Assembly: GCA_016648135.1 (NCBI GenBank)
Contig: JADDOH010023038.1
Span: forward strand, 248,001 to 312,000
Source: Agrypnia vestita
Lineage: Eukaryota > Arthropoda > Insecta > Trichoptera > Phryganeidae
Length of the DNA: 64,000 nucleotides
Direction of reading: 5' to 3'
Shown: in pieces, positions 45,503 through 57,482 of the stretch
Numbering within the stretch: the first letter of the stretch is position 1
Layout of the letters: the number at the start of each line of letters is the position of its first letter
Notes under the pieces: model-generated
The model's input: the letters and a program-made list of their open reading frames with translations, nothing else
Database searches by the model: none
Told to the model about the DNA's origin: nothing
Translations under genes and position numbers: made by a program

Positions 45503-46379
45503 TGGTCGCGTAGCAATGGCGCCGCTTGTTTACATGAGGTCCTTAATTTCTGGTTTTCTACGGGTTTCTAGGTGTTTCCAATTTATTCTAAAACGTCCAG
45601 AGTGATGGGAAATCCTCGATTGTGTGCGGTTACTATTGTTTTAGAATTTCGTGTTATTTTTGGGTTGTGGAACAAATCGTAAGTATGAGTTTCTAATACT
45701 TTTCTGACGGGGAGATCCGTTTTGATTAACGAGTTTTCTGGATTACAAGACGTTTCAGGAACAAAAAATGATTGCAACCTAAGGAATTTCTGCTTATGTA
45801 CATACATCATAGACGTACCTACTATAAATATAGACTAGTCACTAAAAAACAAATCTGTGACATCTAGTCTCTACTGTCCTCTATTACTGAATTACTTCTA
45901 GTTCTAAATGTATTAATCAAAAAGAAATAGAAAGTATTTTCATAACCACATATAAGAAAACATAATTTTGTAGAACGAATGCGTATGAAGTTGTAGCTAA
46001 TCGCAGTGTTTATTTTTTGCCTTTTCCGCTTTTTGCCTTAACGATTTAAAAAATCCAACTTGAAATATGTGTTTTTTATGTTAATCGTTGTAATGCTTCA
46101 TTACATAATAAAGAAGAGGATATAACCTTTCATAGGTGAGTTTTGTTAGAATAATTTGTGGAGAAATTCAAACCGACTTCAGAGTACTTCGATTTCTGTA
46201 TTTTCTACGTTGGTAGTCTATGATATTTTCTCTTTCCTTCTTATAGCGCAGCTAACCAACTCCCGCAATGTGCGTCTATGTTCACAGTAATTCGTGTTAC
46301 AGTTCTGTGTAGCGGATATTTTGGTTTATATTTATAGTACGTCTATGACATACATCTTTCGCGCCGTTTTAGGACGTGT
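45503..46379. other. AT-rich intergenic, no gene seen
   Basis: No recognisable features. Confidence 0.4.
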
Positions 46380-46850
46380 TTCGAACTTCAGTCATCCCAA
46401 TAATGCACTGCAAGCGAAGCTGCAACAGACAGCGAGCGCAACTCACCCTCGCCACGACGTGGGCGCGCATTAAAACTTAGAACAAACCAAATTATCTCGA
46501 CAATACGAGAGTTTTACAAACACATTATTGCGCGGCAAGGCGGCCCGCGGAGCTCGCACAATGCTAACATTTCTCACACAATTCGCGGGGCTCGGTTACG
46601 TACGACATTTGCTCATTATGATTATGCAAACACCTATAATTATTCGGGTTGCAGCCAAGTTTCTTCGGCTCCGCACAAAAGGGAACTTCCGCCGGCGTAA
46701 TGGTCCAGAGAAACAAATATTATAAATGTCTTAGCCGGAAAAGCGACAACTTTCCGCTGCTGCAATGTACAGTGTACCTACAGGGTAGTGCGATGCACAG
46801 AACGCTGGGAGGCAACGCGAAAGGCTGTATTCAACGAATCGGCGTGTTGT
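46380..46850. other. GC-rich block, unknown
   Basis: Higher G+C with CpG-rich words ('gcgcggcaaggcggcccgcgg'-like, 'gccacgacgtgggcgcgc'). Short open frames carry no known domain. It could be a conserved non-coding element of a nearby gene outside the window. Confidence 0.35.
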
Positions 46851-47419
46851 GAAGATTATACTGGGCTGACACAAATGTTTTTAGCGTTTTTATTCCATAT
46901 ATTTTTTCTTCCTCTTCTTCCTTATAAAAACAGGTAATCTTTTTACATTGAGTTACGATTCAAACTATCGTTCATTCCTGATTGTTTTTATACCTCACTT
47001 ACTTTGCTTGCCCTACATTTCACTTAAATACATTGCGACATCTAGAACACGGAAGAAGTTACAGGTAAAGGCGGACTTTTTCAAAAACTCTCTCGAAATA
47101 GATGGCCACGAAACCACAAAATCTTCTCAAAACACCTTTAAAAATAGACGTGTGGAACTGTACACCAGTGGCTACTGTTACCTATCTTTAAAGTAGGAAC
47201 TCTTATTGTGCATTTATTTTTTAATTTTTATCACTGCAACATGCCACTAGCCCCAATAACGATCCTTCTATTCTCAGGATATCAAGATTGTTATATTAAA
47301 CCACTAAAAATAGACCTACTTATTAATTCTCAAAGTTTCTATGAGAAATGTCAAAAAATCTCTCAAATGTCAATATTCTATCATTACGGAGGAAATAGTC
47401 TATTCAGTGTATATTCAGT
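46851..47419. other. Intergenic, no feature seen
   Basis: Nothing recognised. Confidence 0.4.
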
Positions 47420-47606
47420 GGATATTCTGCCGTGTATATCTGACCTCTTTGGCCAATGTTTCAGATCAGATTGCAGGGTCCGTAATCTGGACTGATGTGA
47501 TGGACTGATGTGAAGATGGTGATGATGAAGATGGCTGATGTGATGGACCCTGCAATGGGATTCGAAACGTCGGCCAGAGACGTTAGATATACACGGCAGA
47601 ATATCC
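47420..47606. repeat. Fold-back element with 'gatattctgccgtgtatatc' arms
   Basis: The left arm (from 47,420: GGATATTCTGCCGTGTATA ... TTGCAGGGTCC) is mirrored by the right arm ending TATACACGGCAGAATATCC at 47,606. The loop holds 'gatggactgatgtgaagatg' repeats. The arms relate to 44,313-44,390. Confidence 0.75.
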
Positions 47607-47859
47607 CAGAAAACTACACACAGAAGATTCTGAACGGCCGTGAAAACCCTCAACATTTTTAAGGAAGGCTGTAATTTAATATTTTTTCATTTTGAATGTA
47701 GAAATTGACAGATGCGTGTGAAACAATATGATTTTTACCATCTTTTAAAATAATAAATAGTAGAATTTAATTTTGAAAGTAATCTTTTTAAGTAATTCGA
47801 TTATTTGTTCCTCTATTAAGAATCGATTATTTATTAAAAAAACTAACCCATAAAAACCA

Positions 47860-48345
47860 AGTTTTTATTACACTCCCTTTCTCATTTGTATTATTTCCAA
47901 TTTGATATTCTATCAACATATTCCTCTTGATTTAAGTTCATGTGGAAAATTTATTTAATGTATATTATTATCCCTAAAACTTATAGAATATTGAAAACGT
48001 AATAATTGGTATAGAGGGGCACGGTGTCGGCGAAACCATCTGATCGGACCCACGGCTCGAGTCAGACTAGTTGAAATAGGTATCGCGCCTTCTCCTCGTG
48101 TCGGGCTCTTTTCTCATTTATATGATTTTCAATTTGAAAAACCGTTAAAATTTCGAAATATCCAAAATTATACTGTAATTATTTATTTTTTAAACGAAAA
48201 TTTGTAAGATCATTTTACCGTCGCCACAAGTCTGCCTGCAAAGTTTCAGCTCGATTGGATTACGGAAAAAGGGTTAAAAATCGATCCAAAGTTTTTTCGG
48301 CAGGCAAGCAGACGCTACGAGTTTAAAGAAATGAAGTAAAAACTA
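47860..48345 (+). repeat. Dispersed repeat family C, copy 2
   Basis: Starts 'aaaaaccaagtttttattac'. It includes 'gcctgcaaagtttcagctcg', 'ttttttcggcaggcaagcag' and 'acgctacgagttt'. Directly followed by copy 3 in the same orientation. Confidence 0.75.
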
Positions 48346-48690
48346 ACCCATAAAAACCAAGTTTTTATTTTACTCCCTTTCTTATTTAATCAGGTTTCGT
48401 GTCTACAGCACGCGTCGGTGTCATTACTCAGTTATATGAAAAAAACATTAAAAATTTGAAAAATCCAAAATTATACTATAATTAATATTTTTTTTAAAAA
48501 AATTGTAAGATAATTTTTATCGTGGTCGTATCGTATCGAGTCTGTCTGCAAAGTTTCAGCTCGATTGGATCACGGGAAAAGGCTTAAAAATCGTTTTTGC
48601 GTTTTTTTTTTCTTTTGCGTCTTTTTTTGCGTCAGTTTTTTGTGTCAAGCAAGCAGACGCTACTAGTTAAAAGAAAGGAAGTAAAAAAAG
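48346..48690 (+). repeat. Dispersed repeat family C, copy 3
   Basis: Same landmarks as copy 2 with a shorter first part and a T-rich insertion (48,596-48,635) that includes several 'gcgtttttttt' units before the 'caagcaagcagacgctac' end. Confidence 0.75.
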
Positions 48691-49529
48691 AGCCGATGAT
48701 ATAGGGTCAAATTCGTGTTCAAAGGCTGAAAGTTTTTCTAAATCATTAAAAGATTTTTTCTAGTACCTACTTGTATTATGCAATATTAGTTATATCAAAA
48801 TTGACGAGTACTTACAATAATATATTATAATAGGGAGCAATACACACTTGTTATGTTACCGCATAACCAATAAGAATAGACCCTCTGTTTCGATATTCCA
48901 ATCCTCACTTTTATATCATTATACGTATTTCGGCTTTTGTAGTTCAGCCCTGATCAGAAATGTACGGCCGAAGAAAGTCCTAGTGAAGTTTATTGTTTGG
49001 AATGAGTTCGTATTTAAAGCTTCCGACATTCTGTATAACATTATTTTATATATATGGGGGTGTTAAAGTTCTCTATCTACAAGGCTCCACGTGTTGCATG
49101 CAACTACATAAATTATCTACTCACTGAAAAGAGATACGATGTAATTTTTTTACGGACTGCTTTTGCTGCATAATAAAATAATATTATGTACTATGAATAA
49201 ATATTCCTATATAAATCATTACAATTACGAAGAAATTAGAATAGTGGCGGGCAACAGAAGGATTTCAACAGAATATTTTCAGTGGACATATATTTATTTG
49301 TTTATTTATTATTTATTATATTTATTTATACAGTAGATAAATAATAATGTTTTTTATAATAAATTAAATTTATGTTATTACATTTTAAAGACAATATACT
49401 CCCCATAATACGAGTCAATGGCTCGAGCTTACGGGAGGAGTATTTACAAGTCAAATTAAAGTGCAAAGCAGAAACCATTTAGATGTGGTAATTTTTATTA
49501 TACAAAAACCATTTGAGACATGGGCAATG
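48691..49529. other. AT-rich intergenic, no gene seen
   Basis: Includes (ATTT)n-like low complexity near 49,285-49,345. No recognisable gene or element. Confidence 0.4.
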
Positions 49530-49733
49530 TTATAATACATCGTTGTCCAAAATCAAGGATGTGACTTCTTTCTTAAACTGTTCGTATTTTGGAATGTTTC
49601 TTTCTTGAAATTTGATTTGCGACAACAATGTATTGTACCATTTAACTCCCAAGTATGAATAGTGATGTTGTGCCATGGTGGTTCTTAAAGTTGGTATCTT
49701 TATTTGCCCCTTTGTTCTATGTCTATTACTCAT
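49530..49733 (-). pseudogene. LINE ORF2 C-terminal fragment (Jockey/CR1-like)
   Basis: The frame includes QIKIPTLRTTMAQHHYSYLG then VKWYNTLLSQIKF and YEQFKKEVTSLIL. Many insect Jockey/CR1 reverse-transcriptase ORFs end '..lP..rT..gq.SF.y.G.klwNsLP..ik....F K..lk.yll'. The reverse-transcriptase core is absent. Confidence 0.55.
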
Positions 49734-49894
49734 ACAGTCTAAGGGGTGGGATTTATTTATAAAATAATCTTTATAAATATGGCGTATTAAGTTAGTTTTG
49801 TATATTTTTGTGAGTAATCGTATCTACATTAAATTCTTGAATATCTCGCTTATCCTCTTAACTATTGATATTTGGTCATGGTTGCTTGGACATT

Positions 49895-49975
49895 TTCGAT
49901 TCATAATCAAAGTAAGAATCTACCTGTAAAGTATTGTGGACTAGCTCTGTTACATCCTGTATAAATTGTACAAAA
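49895..49975. repeat. Dispersed repeat family D, copy 2 (uninterrupted)
   Basis: 'cattttcgattcataatc', 'gaatctacctgtaaagtatt', 'gtggactagctctgtt' and 'catcctgtataa'. This serves as the empty site for the Harbinger element at 39,190. Confidence 0.7.
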
Positions 49976-50680
49976 ATGTCGTAATTATTTTTAATAAATT
50001 GAGTTCAATAATATTTTTTTTGTCCACCATCTGACGTTATGATTCGGTTATCGTTATCAAAAAGTGCTGGTCCCGTGGTGATCGCAATAAGTGGATTTCA
50101 CTGTATTAATGTTAAACTCTAATTGGCGTTGCTAGTTAAATGATGACATCTTCAGGGACTCGATCTGATAACGAATGATGTACCTGTTTAATTATTATAC
50201 GAGCAGTAGTGAGCGGAAGTTGGAGCTTTCCCTGGAACCTTCCTTGGTCCGTTCGCTTCACTTTGATTAATCACTTTTCAATAAGGACATTGATAAACAG
50301 CTTCTACCCGCTGCAGTCTGGTAATTAGCGAAATGCAAGGAGTGTTTCTGTGGAGTCCAGCTTTTGGAGCGGAATTCCGCAAGAACTTTGACGATACTGT
50401 GCTCCTAACGAAGATTGATTCGGTCCTCGTGAACTGCAGTTGTTGACCTCGCCATCAGGGGTGCGGAATGTACCCACCTCTGCAAAACAAAGCTAAAATA
50501 ACAATTATAAGTATTTTCAAAAATTATACACCAAAGCAACTTCCCACGTCAGTATGGAGGAAGGGTTATATACGGCGTTTATGTTTTAGGTGTCCATTTT
50601 TTATTAAATTTTAAAATGATTGCCAATAATATAATAAATTGCTTAAAGTAATACTTCATTGGAAAGAAAAGTTTCTAAAG
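49976..50680. other. Intergenic, no gene seen
   Basis: A moderately GC-rich stretch (50,210-50,490) without recognisable motifs. Confidence 0.4.
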
Positions 50681-50875
50681 ATATATCATAGATGTCTCAT
50701 AGAGACCAAGCTACTTTTTTATATGAAAAAGTAGGTATGGAAGTCTTTTGAGTGTCCATAAGGCTCACGACCTATCGTATGGACGGCTTAAGTGATCACT
50801 TTAAACGTTAAACGGTCACTAATTCCACCCATGATCGACTACCATATCTATCAAATTTTTGGAAGTTTAAGGTGC
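50681..50875 (+). repeat. Dispersed repeat family A, copy 2
   Basis: 'gatgtctcatagagaccaag', 'aaagtaggtatggaagtc', 'gacctatcgtatgg', 'ggcttaagtgatcacttt', 'cacccatgatcgactacc' in the same order as copies 1 and 3. Confidence 0.7.
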
Positions 50876-51869
50876 ATATCTCGTTCCATGTGTGTGTTGT
50901 ATTTTTACTATTGTGTTCTTGAAAAATTTGAACATACTCAAAATATTCAGAAAAGCTTATGTTCTAAAAACTACTATGTTTGCTTTTACGTTATATTTTA
51001 TTTACCTACAGGCTTTAATAATGGAATGCCAAAAAGACAAAGTGAGCATTGACACTTCCTTCTGTCCGATCGACGAATTTTTCGATTGAAGCTCAGTTGA
51101 TTTTTATCGCAGAGGCATTGAAAAACTTGTAGAACGTTGGCAAGAAGTTGTAAATAATAGAGGAATTCGTCTCCTCTTGTACTCTTCATCTGGAAAAAAC
51201 GGACAAAACTTTTGTTTCCGTTTGATTGATTGTTTACCCAATATGAGATGATTGAGGTCTCAGAAAGAATAAGAAATAGTGAGGTAAACCCTCCTGCTCA
51301 TGTAGGTATATCTTGGTTAATGTGTGTGTGTAGGCAGGCGGTGAACGCAATAAAGGTAAATTGAACAGAAAAATGTACTTATGATTTATACTGCATTGAT
51401 TAAAGTCACGTCTCAAAGATTGGCTTAATATATATTGATTTGAAATTACGAGGCGGAAACGGAGTTACGAACAAATACAGTTAGTAATACAGGAATAAAG
51501 TGAAAGTGTCGCTGGCTGGGTTCTGTCCTGCATAATACGGTGAACAGCTGATGATAATGGTGGATTTACATCTTTCTGCCAGGTGCGTTCAGCCGCGCTG
51601 ACAGTTGATCGAAACTGGGTTCATCACCTCAGTATTAATATATAGTGGCAGCGTTCATATGAGTCACAACTCGTAAGTCTCGTTCCAGGGTTGCATCCAC
51701 ATTGGAAAATTTAAATATCCGTTTACTTTTGTTTAATCAGATTAATTAATTATAATTAATTATAAAAAATACTGTTAAGATACCTGCTGAACACAAGCAT
51801 AATCAAGAAGGCCAAAACTAAGATAAGGTGACAACGTATCCAAAGACATATTTTCCATATATTTCGAAC
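50876..51869. other. AT-rich intergenic, no gene seen
   Basis: Short frames only. 51,755-51,869 may be further degraded LINE sequence leading into the next feature. Confidence 0.4.
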
Positions 51870-51985
51870 TGGAAAGAGCTGGCACAAGATCGAGAGGTAT
51901 GGAGGAAGACTATTGAGGAGGCCAAGACCCACCGGGGGTTGTAGAGCAACAGTGATGATGATAATGATGATCTTAAGGCAAGCTT
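51870..51985 (+). pseudogene. RTE-type LINE ORF C-terminus and (GAT)n tail
   Basis: In frame: WKELAQDREVWRKTIEEAKT then HRGL and a stop (51,942-51,944). This is the characteristic end of lepidopteran RTE/Jockey-like ORF2. It is followed within 10 bp by 'gtgatgatgataatgatgat', the short simple-repeat tail of such LINEs. 5'-truncated, as most LINE insertions are. Confidence 0.7.
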
Positions 51986-53264
51986 CGAAAAACATCGAAG
52001 AAAATATAGGTATAGGCAAACACAAAAAGGATGAAGACACTAAGGATGATAGCAAACGAGGTAGGAGCATATATTTAGACTTGTGTGCTTAGTTTTGAAC
52101 ACAATTAGGTGTACTGATATTTTTTCTTCTTTTGAATTACAGTTGCCTCTATTGAATTAGTATGTTTTTTTGTAAAATTGTGTTATTAATTATTATTAAG
52201 TATCAACATTTCCCACACAAACAGTATTCAAAATGTTTCCAGTCCCAAAGGTAGAATCTATATACAAAAGAGCATCAATTATGCAACTTATCAAAGAAAA
52301 TGAACAGGCAAAGTTCGAAAGAAACACATCACCAAGATTACGAGTCAATTTTAAAATCCCAAAATGCAATACAAAAACATACAGAACAATCGAATAACAA
52401 ATTGAGAGAACATCTCAATGAACTAAACTAGACACCATTACCTTCAAAGTCAAAGACATACATTTTGCCGCACTAGGTAGGTACCGTATATATCTACATA
52501 CGCATTTTGTTTAGAAATGTGTTTGGTCAATTATATGTTTTTATTTATTTTCACGATGGCGGTAGTGTGCCGCCATACATATTGTATGAAAAATTTGAAT
52601 AAATATTTAAAAATAATCGCGTAAATTACATACAATTTGAGATTGTAAATCATTAAGAGTAGTTATTGTTTACATTAATGTAAAAAAAAGTATTTATTGG
52701 ATAGTTTCGAAGATATAAGCAAAAATTTATCAAAGTTACAACATCCACATGCCTGACACCAGCCTCGCAACATATATACAAAATCAGAAGCATAGGCTGA
52801 TAGTGTGCGTCTTCGCTGTGATGGCACTTGCTTTGTTTATAAACGATGATTTGATTTGTTTGTTGTGATAAACTTGATTTGTTTATAAACGATGATTTTT
52901 TGTCATTGGTTAAATGAAATTGCGCGCGTCTTATTTCCTGTTACGTATTTCCGTCCTTTTTCACAAAATCACTGCCATAGATTGCAGGAAAGCGAGAGAA
53001 AAGATGTTAAACATCAAAAATGCAATCTTTGATGTCGGTTATCTCCGTAACTTTCGGTTTTTCACCAAAAGTGTAAAGAATATTTTCGATTCAAAATTGA
53101 ATGCATGAAGAAGACTCATCCAAAATTTTTGCTACTTGCTTTGAGACACTATATAAAATAATATTACTCTCTGTACGTTATAAATAAATTTACTTTTTCA
53201 ATACGTCACTAATATCATGGCTACTAATGAAACGTTTACAGTATTTTATTCAATTTGTCAGTAC
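51986..53264. other. AT-rich intergenic, no gene seen
   Basis: A short duplication of 'tttgtttataaacgatgatt' occurs at 52,833 and 52,880. A plus-strand stretch at 52,231-52,440 has protein-like lysine-rich composition but no family match. Confidence 0.35.
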
Positions 53265-53425
53265 GTTTAAATGTGCCGCCCCAGGGAACGCCGCCCGGTG
53301 GCGCGCCCCTGCTCGCCACTGAATTAACGTATTGCCCTGAACGATAAAATGCAATTTTCTGCTTTAATTTCGGATATGCAGGCGGCTTCTGTTGCCCGAG
53401 TCGCGCATGGAAATTGAGATTAATC
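53265..53425. other. GC-rich island
   Basis: 'gccgccccagggaacgccg', 'ggtggcgcgcccctgctcgc' and 'aggcggcttctgttgcccg' stand out from AT-rich flanks. No frame of interest. Candidate conserved non-coding block. Confidence 0.35.
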
Positions 53426-54473
53426 TAAATGCAGGAAAATCGCTGTATTAAGGATGGTCAACCATTTTTTGTTGGATATAAATGTTACGTTTCGGATGCG
53501 GTTTGCGTTGCAATTAATTTCTTCGTTGCATTACTACACAATCAAGTAAACGTGCATTTACCATAAATTGCGTAATTTTTGTATTTAAAATAAAGACATT
53601 ATGTTTTGTGGATTCAGTAAGTAAACTATGATGAACTAGGCAAATGTCTGTATTGTACTGTACTAGCAATGATAATGTTGAATTATTAAACATACTTACC
53701 TTAACAAAGATATAAATAGTAAAATATTATATAAAAAAAAGAATGATAAAAAATGAGAAAAAAATTAAATTAATGATGATTCGATGATGAGTTATGAATG
53801 ATGATAATAATATTAATTAAAATGAAAAAAATACTGGTATAAATGACCACGCGCGCGATAGTCAAGACTCCGTACAGTTATTTGTTGTTGATTGATGCTT
53901 GTCTATGCGTGCAGTTGTCCTACAGGGTGGAACACCATTACATAGCACGCATTAAACGTAACTGTACTGCGTCCAATAGTTAAAAATTATGATAATGATT
54001 TAATTAAAAATAAAAATAAATGATTAAAACATTCAAAAAAATGTATTTAAAATTTCTGCAAGGTTTGATAATTTAATTTGACTTTTATTAAAGCGAATGA
54101 ATTTTTAAAATTTGATATTGGTTACTTTCATGACAGTGAAACATTTTATACAAAAATAAATCAGAAATCTATACTAATGTAAAGAGATAAAGTTTGTAAG
54201 TTTGGACGTAAGAGGTAATCTCCGAAAAAAATTCGTTCACCAATATATAGAATGGACTTTCAGGGTGGACGTAGGCTGTATATTATATTATCCAATTAAA
54301 ATAAAAGGCCTATTTATGGTGACGTATTTTACAACTAAATTCGACGTAAAAATTGTCGAGCGTTGCGTTTTTTACGAACGCTGCCTTAACGGTAAGAGAT
54401 ATTTAAATGCTTTCTATATAAAAGTTGTAGAACTCAAAAAGTTCTCGACGATATATATCTATATGTTAAGGTT
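53426..54473. other. AT-rich intergenic, no gene seen
   Basis: A 99-codon plus frame (54,202-54,501) runs into the Helitron-like fragment at 54,474 and has no recognisable domain. Confidence 0.35.
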
Positions 54474-54525
54474 AATACACAAATTTATAAAATATGACTA
54501 AAAGTTACTAAAAATCTACGCGTGC
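54474..54525 (+). repeat. Helitron-tail fragment, paralogue of 35,069-35,125
   Basis: 'aaggttaatacacaaattta', 'aaaagttactaaaaatctac' and 'gcgtgcgaagc' match the right flank of the giant-LTR element and show an uninterrupted AAGGTTAA junction. Confidence 0.65.
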
Positions 54526-54552
54526 GAAGCTGCGCAAACATGAAGCCGATTT

Positions 54553-54640
54553 TCTATTGTTTCAACGTTTTCGACTCATAATTAAGGCAGGAATCTACCT
54601 ATAAAGTATTATGGACTAGATATTTTACACCCCTTATATT
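54553..54640. repeat. Dispersed repeat family D, copy 3
   Basis: 'cgttttcgactcataatt', 'ggaatctacctataaagtat' and 'tatggactaga'. Confidence 0.65.
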
Positions 54641-54759
54641 TCTTAACAACAGTAATGTGAAGAGAACCCTCGGTATGCATTTAAATAAATAAATATATGC
54701 CGACGAGCGTTTGCACGTGATGTTGACAAATCAACTAAATTTCCGCAATTTGTTTCCTC

Positions 54760-55110
54760 CCAGAAGGCTGCCCCATTCACAATATCCACGGGCCTCCCCT
54801 CTCCCCCCGGGCTCCACAGCCTCCCACTTCTGCGGTTAATTGCAGTCTATCAATTAAAAATGTCTAACATTTTTTTTGTGAAACTGAAGTGAAGGAATGT
54901 TTGCATAAGTTGTGTTAATTGGCGTGTCTGTCGCGGCCCGGTACTTTAATTTGCGAAATGTTTTGAAGGGGTGTTCGTTGGGCGGTTGCGGGGGTGGGGG
55001 TGTTTACACGAATAATGAGCACCTTTATTACCGGGTGTATAGAATAAGCAACGTTTATTCGCGGCCCTTGAAAGAGCATCTCACTCGACAGCGCTGAAAT
55101 ATTTCTCCCC
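54760..55110. other. GC-rich block, unknown
   Basis: Contains a C-run (cctcccctctccccccgggc), a G-rich tract (gcggttgcgggggtgggggt) and CpG-rich words, between AT-rich flanks. No coding signature. Confidence 0.35.
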
Positions 55111-55734
55111 GCTTAATGCAAGTTAAGTAACGTAAGACGCACGCGCGCGTCTATCGAATAAAATAATTCGATAATACGTAGTTTGACTGGACGAGTAAAA
55201 TATTTCTTTTTTCTATTTTTTCTCATTGTGCCCTGTCCGTTCAACGGATCTTGGCTTTAATTACTTTATTTACTGCGGCCCGGAATAGCTCTACAATAGA
55301 CTGACCGAACCACTGTCTCAGCATTTTAAGCCATGATGTCCTCCTTCTTCCAAGGCTCCGACTTCCGGCAATCTTTTCCTGCATTATGACGCGTCTGATC
55401 TCGTACTTTTCTGGGTGTCTCGTCGTATGTTCGAGATATTGAAGTTTTCGGATTTTTATTGTTCTTATTATTTATTTTATTTATTCATCTGAACCATAAT
55501 ATTGTCAAGAGATTACTATATATATTATCTCTTGTAATCTCTGGAAAGTTTCGCAAGAGTCTCAGAGGATCTAGAAGGCGATGTTATCTATAAATAAAAG
55601 GCCAGCATTAATAAATTAAAAAATAAAATAATAATTCGTGACGGTTGGTAACGAGGCGCAGCCCGGTGTGACCAGCATATATTCCAAAGACATTGAAAAA
55701 GAAAGTTCGTACTGGGGCCAGAAGTTTTTCCACG
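55111..55734. other. Intergenic, no gene seen
   Basis: A short hairpin, 'gagattac' with 'gtaatctc', at about 55,510-55,540. Confidence 0.35.
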
Positions 55735-55860
55735 TGCGAATATTAAACGGAGATAACTAGAAAGTGATCTAAGCGATAAAAAGAGCGTGAAATAGTGCGA
55801 ATAAAGAAACAGTGTAATAATAAGTGTGTGGAACATTCTAGAAACATTCGTAACTCTGTC
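55735..55860 (+). repeat. Dispersed repeat family E, copy 2
   Basis: 'gcgaata', 'agaaagtgatctaagcgat', 'aaagaaacagtgt' and 'attctagaaacatt', matching 43,840-43,945. Confidence 0.5.
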
Positions 55861-56440
55861 CATCCAGCTTATTTTGAGTATTCTTCTATATGTTCACATC
55901 TCGAATGTTTCCAATAACCTTTTTAATTCTTCGGTAAGCGTCCATGCTTCAATTTCATAAAATAATATCGAGAGTATGTAGCGTCTGACCAATCCCATTT
56001 TTAATCCATGGCTTAAATTAGATCAGATAGAGATCAGATGACTGCAAACTTTTACACCCGCTCAATGCGATATTTGATTTCAATAGAAAGATCCTATCTT
56101 GCATTTAAATTTTATCTCTACAATACTTTGTACTTTTTCTAATTTCGTTCCAGCAATATATTTTATAATATACTTTCTATTAACGAGAAAGTATTTTGTT
56201 TTAGTTGTATCAAGTTCTAAACCAAAATTCTCATATATATTCTCTAATTAGTTACTTGCGGGAAAAACCATATCATCTGTATAACGCAGGTTGTTCAGAA
56301 TCTTTCCCATTTATAACAAGTCTTTGAGAAGCTTCTTCATTTTTTCAAGTGAATCATTCCAATCCAAGTAGGTACCCACTTCACTTTTCATGTGCTTCAT
56401 AATAAATTCATTCGATCCCAAGGGTACACACCTTTCTGTG
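55861..56440 (-). pseudogene. RTE-type LINE reverse transcriptase fragment
   Basis: Read on the minus strand in pieces: SEVGTYLDWNDSLEKMKKLL, then LNNLRYTDDMVFPAS (the YxDD catalytic box, codons at about 56,272-56,283), then LELDTTKTKYFLVNRK, and finally VRRYILSILFYEIEAWTLTE with FEM and YRRILKIS. This order is that of RTE/Jockey reverse transcriptases from motif D to the C-terminal thumb. The second box residue is Thr where Ala is usual. Several in-frame stops and a lost stretch make it inactive. Confidence 0.8.
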
Positions 56441-57289
56441 AAAAATTGAAAATATAATTCTTTTCTTTTCTACAGGATGTTTTCCAGAAACTACGATTAG
56501 CACTTCAACTCACTGAGCGTCAAATAGAGTTATATAAAATTTAATGGTTTACAAGTTATTCGTGACACTAAAAATATTAAACTATTTACTTTTGTGATTT
56601 TCAAGAAGTGAGCTCTGTGCCATAAATATTAAAACTATCGTAATGAAATATGTCTCACGTGTAATGCTTTAATCTAATTGTATCACGTGTCTTGCCTTGA
56701 TTATTACCAGATACTATTTTCGTGTACATTTACATTTGTATTGGAAACAACAACACAAAAAAAAGTGTAACCTTTTTGTAACACTTTTTTTTTAAATAAA
56801 CTATCTTACGTTTATGCTGTTTCTCCGAGGCATTAGGTAGAGCGGATAGGGCGCCGCACTCTTCTGTCCTATATACAACTCTTGCTTCATCCGCATTCAC
56901 ACATCCTCGATGCAAGCTCGACCGAGCTCTTTGTGCTGTACGATGATGTCATGATGATCCGTTCCATCGAAGATGGTAAGCTACACTGGTTATGAAGGCC
57001 AGGAACCAGAAAATAAGTTGTCATCTAGCAATCCGGAGGGTTGAAGGTGAAGATAAAAAAGTATTAAGTTGACGCATGATTATCTACAGTTTTTTTTATT
57101 TGATATATTATTGACATTTGTCATGAAATAATTCTTCAATAAAGTTAAAATCAAATAACTATCCACTTATACGTCACGTTATGCCGTACCGTTTCGATAA
57201 TGTTGCTGCTGGAAAGCTGTTGAGACATTTCGCGATCTTTTCGGCTAAGGGAAGGCCTGGTAAGAGTGGTTTGTTCGCTTAAAAGCTTG
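56441..57289. other. AT-rich intergenic, no gene seen
   Basis: Nothing recognised. Confidence 0.4.
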
Positions 57290-57482
57290 TGTTAACAAGT
57301 CAGAAAATAGTGTATTCAGGTCGGCCACCGTAACGAGAGTACTAAGGGGCGCGGCTATAAAAGGGGAGAGTTCAGGCTCTCGCTCTCTCTACTTCACAGG
57401 GTTAGAGTCGACACAAATCATCTGAGAATATTTTGGAGAAAATCGCAACCAACTGTCTTTTATTTAGTGTCCTTATACTACA
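57290..57482 (+). mobile_element. Possible solo LTR (193 bp, BEL/Pao-like)
   Basis: Starts TGTTAACAAGTCAG and ends TATACTACA (TGT...ACA). The flanking five bases are GCTTG and GGTTG, a near-match target duplication. It contains a strong TATA box and a pyrimidine-rich stretch suitable for initiation. No internal region is attached. It could instead be a host or LINE promoter. Confidence 0.35.
57356..57364 (+). promoter_or_regulatory. TATA box (TATAAAAGG)
   Basis: A canonical TATAAAAGG in a GC-richer context, with CT-repeats and 'ctacttcac' 25-40 bp downstream as a possible initiation zone. The best core-promoter match I noticed in the window. Confidence 0.45.
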
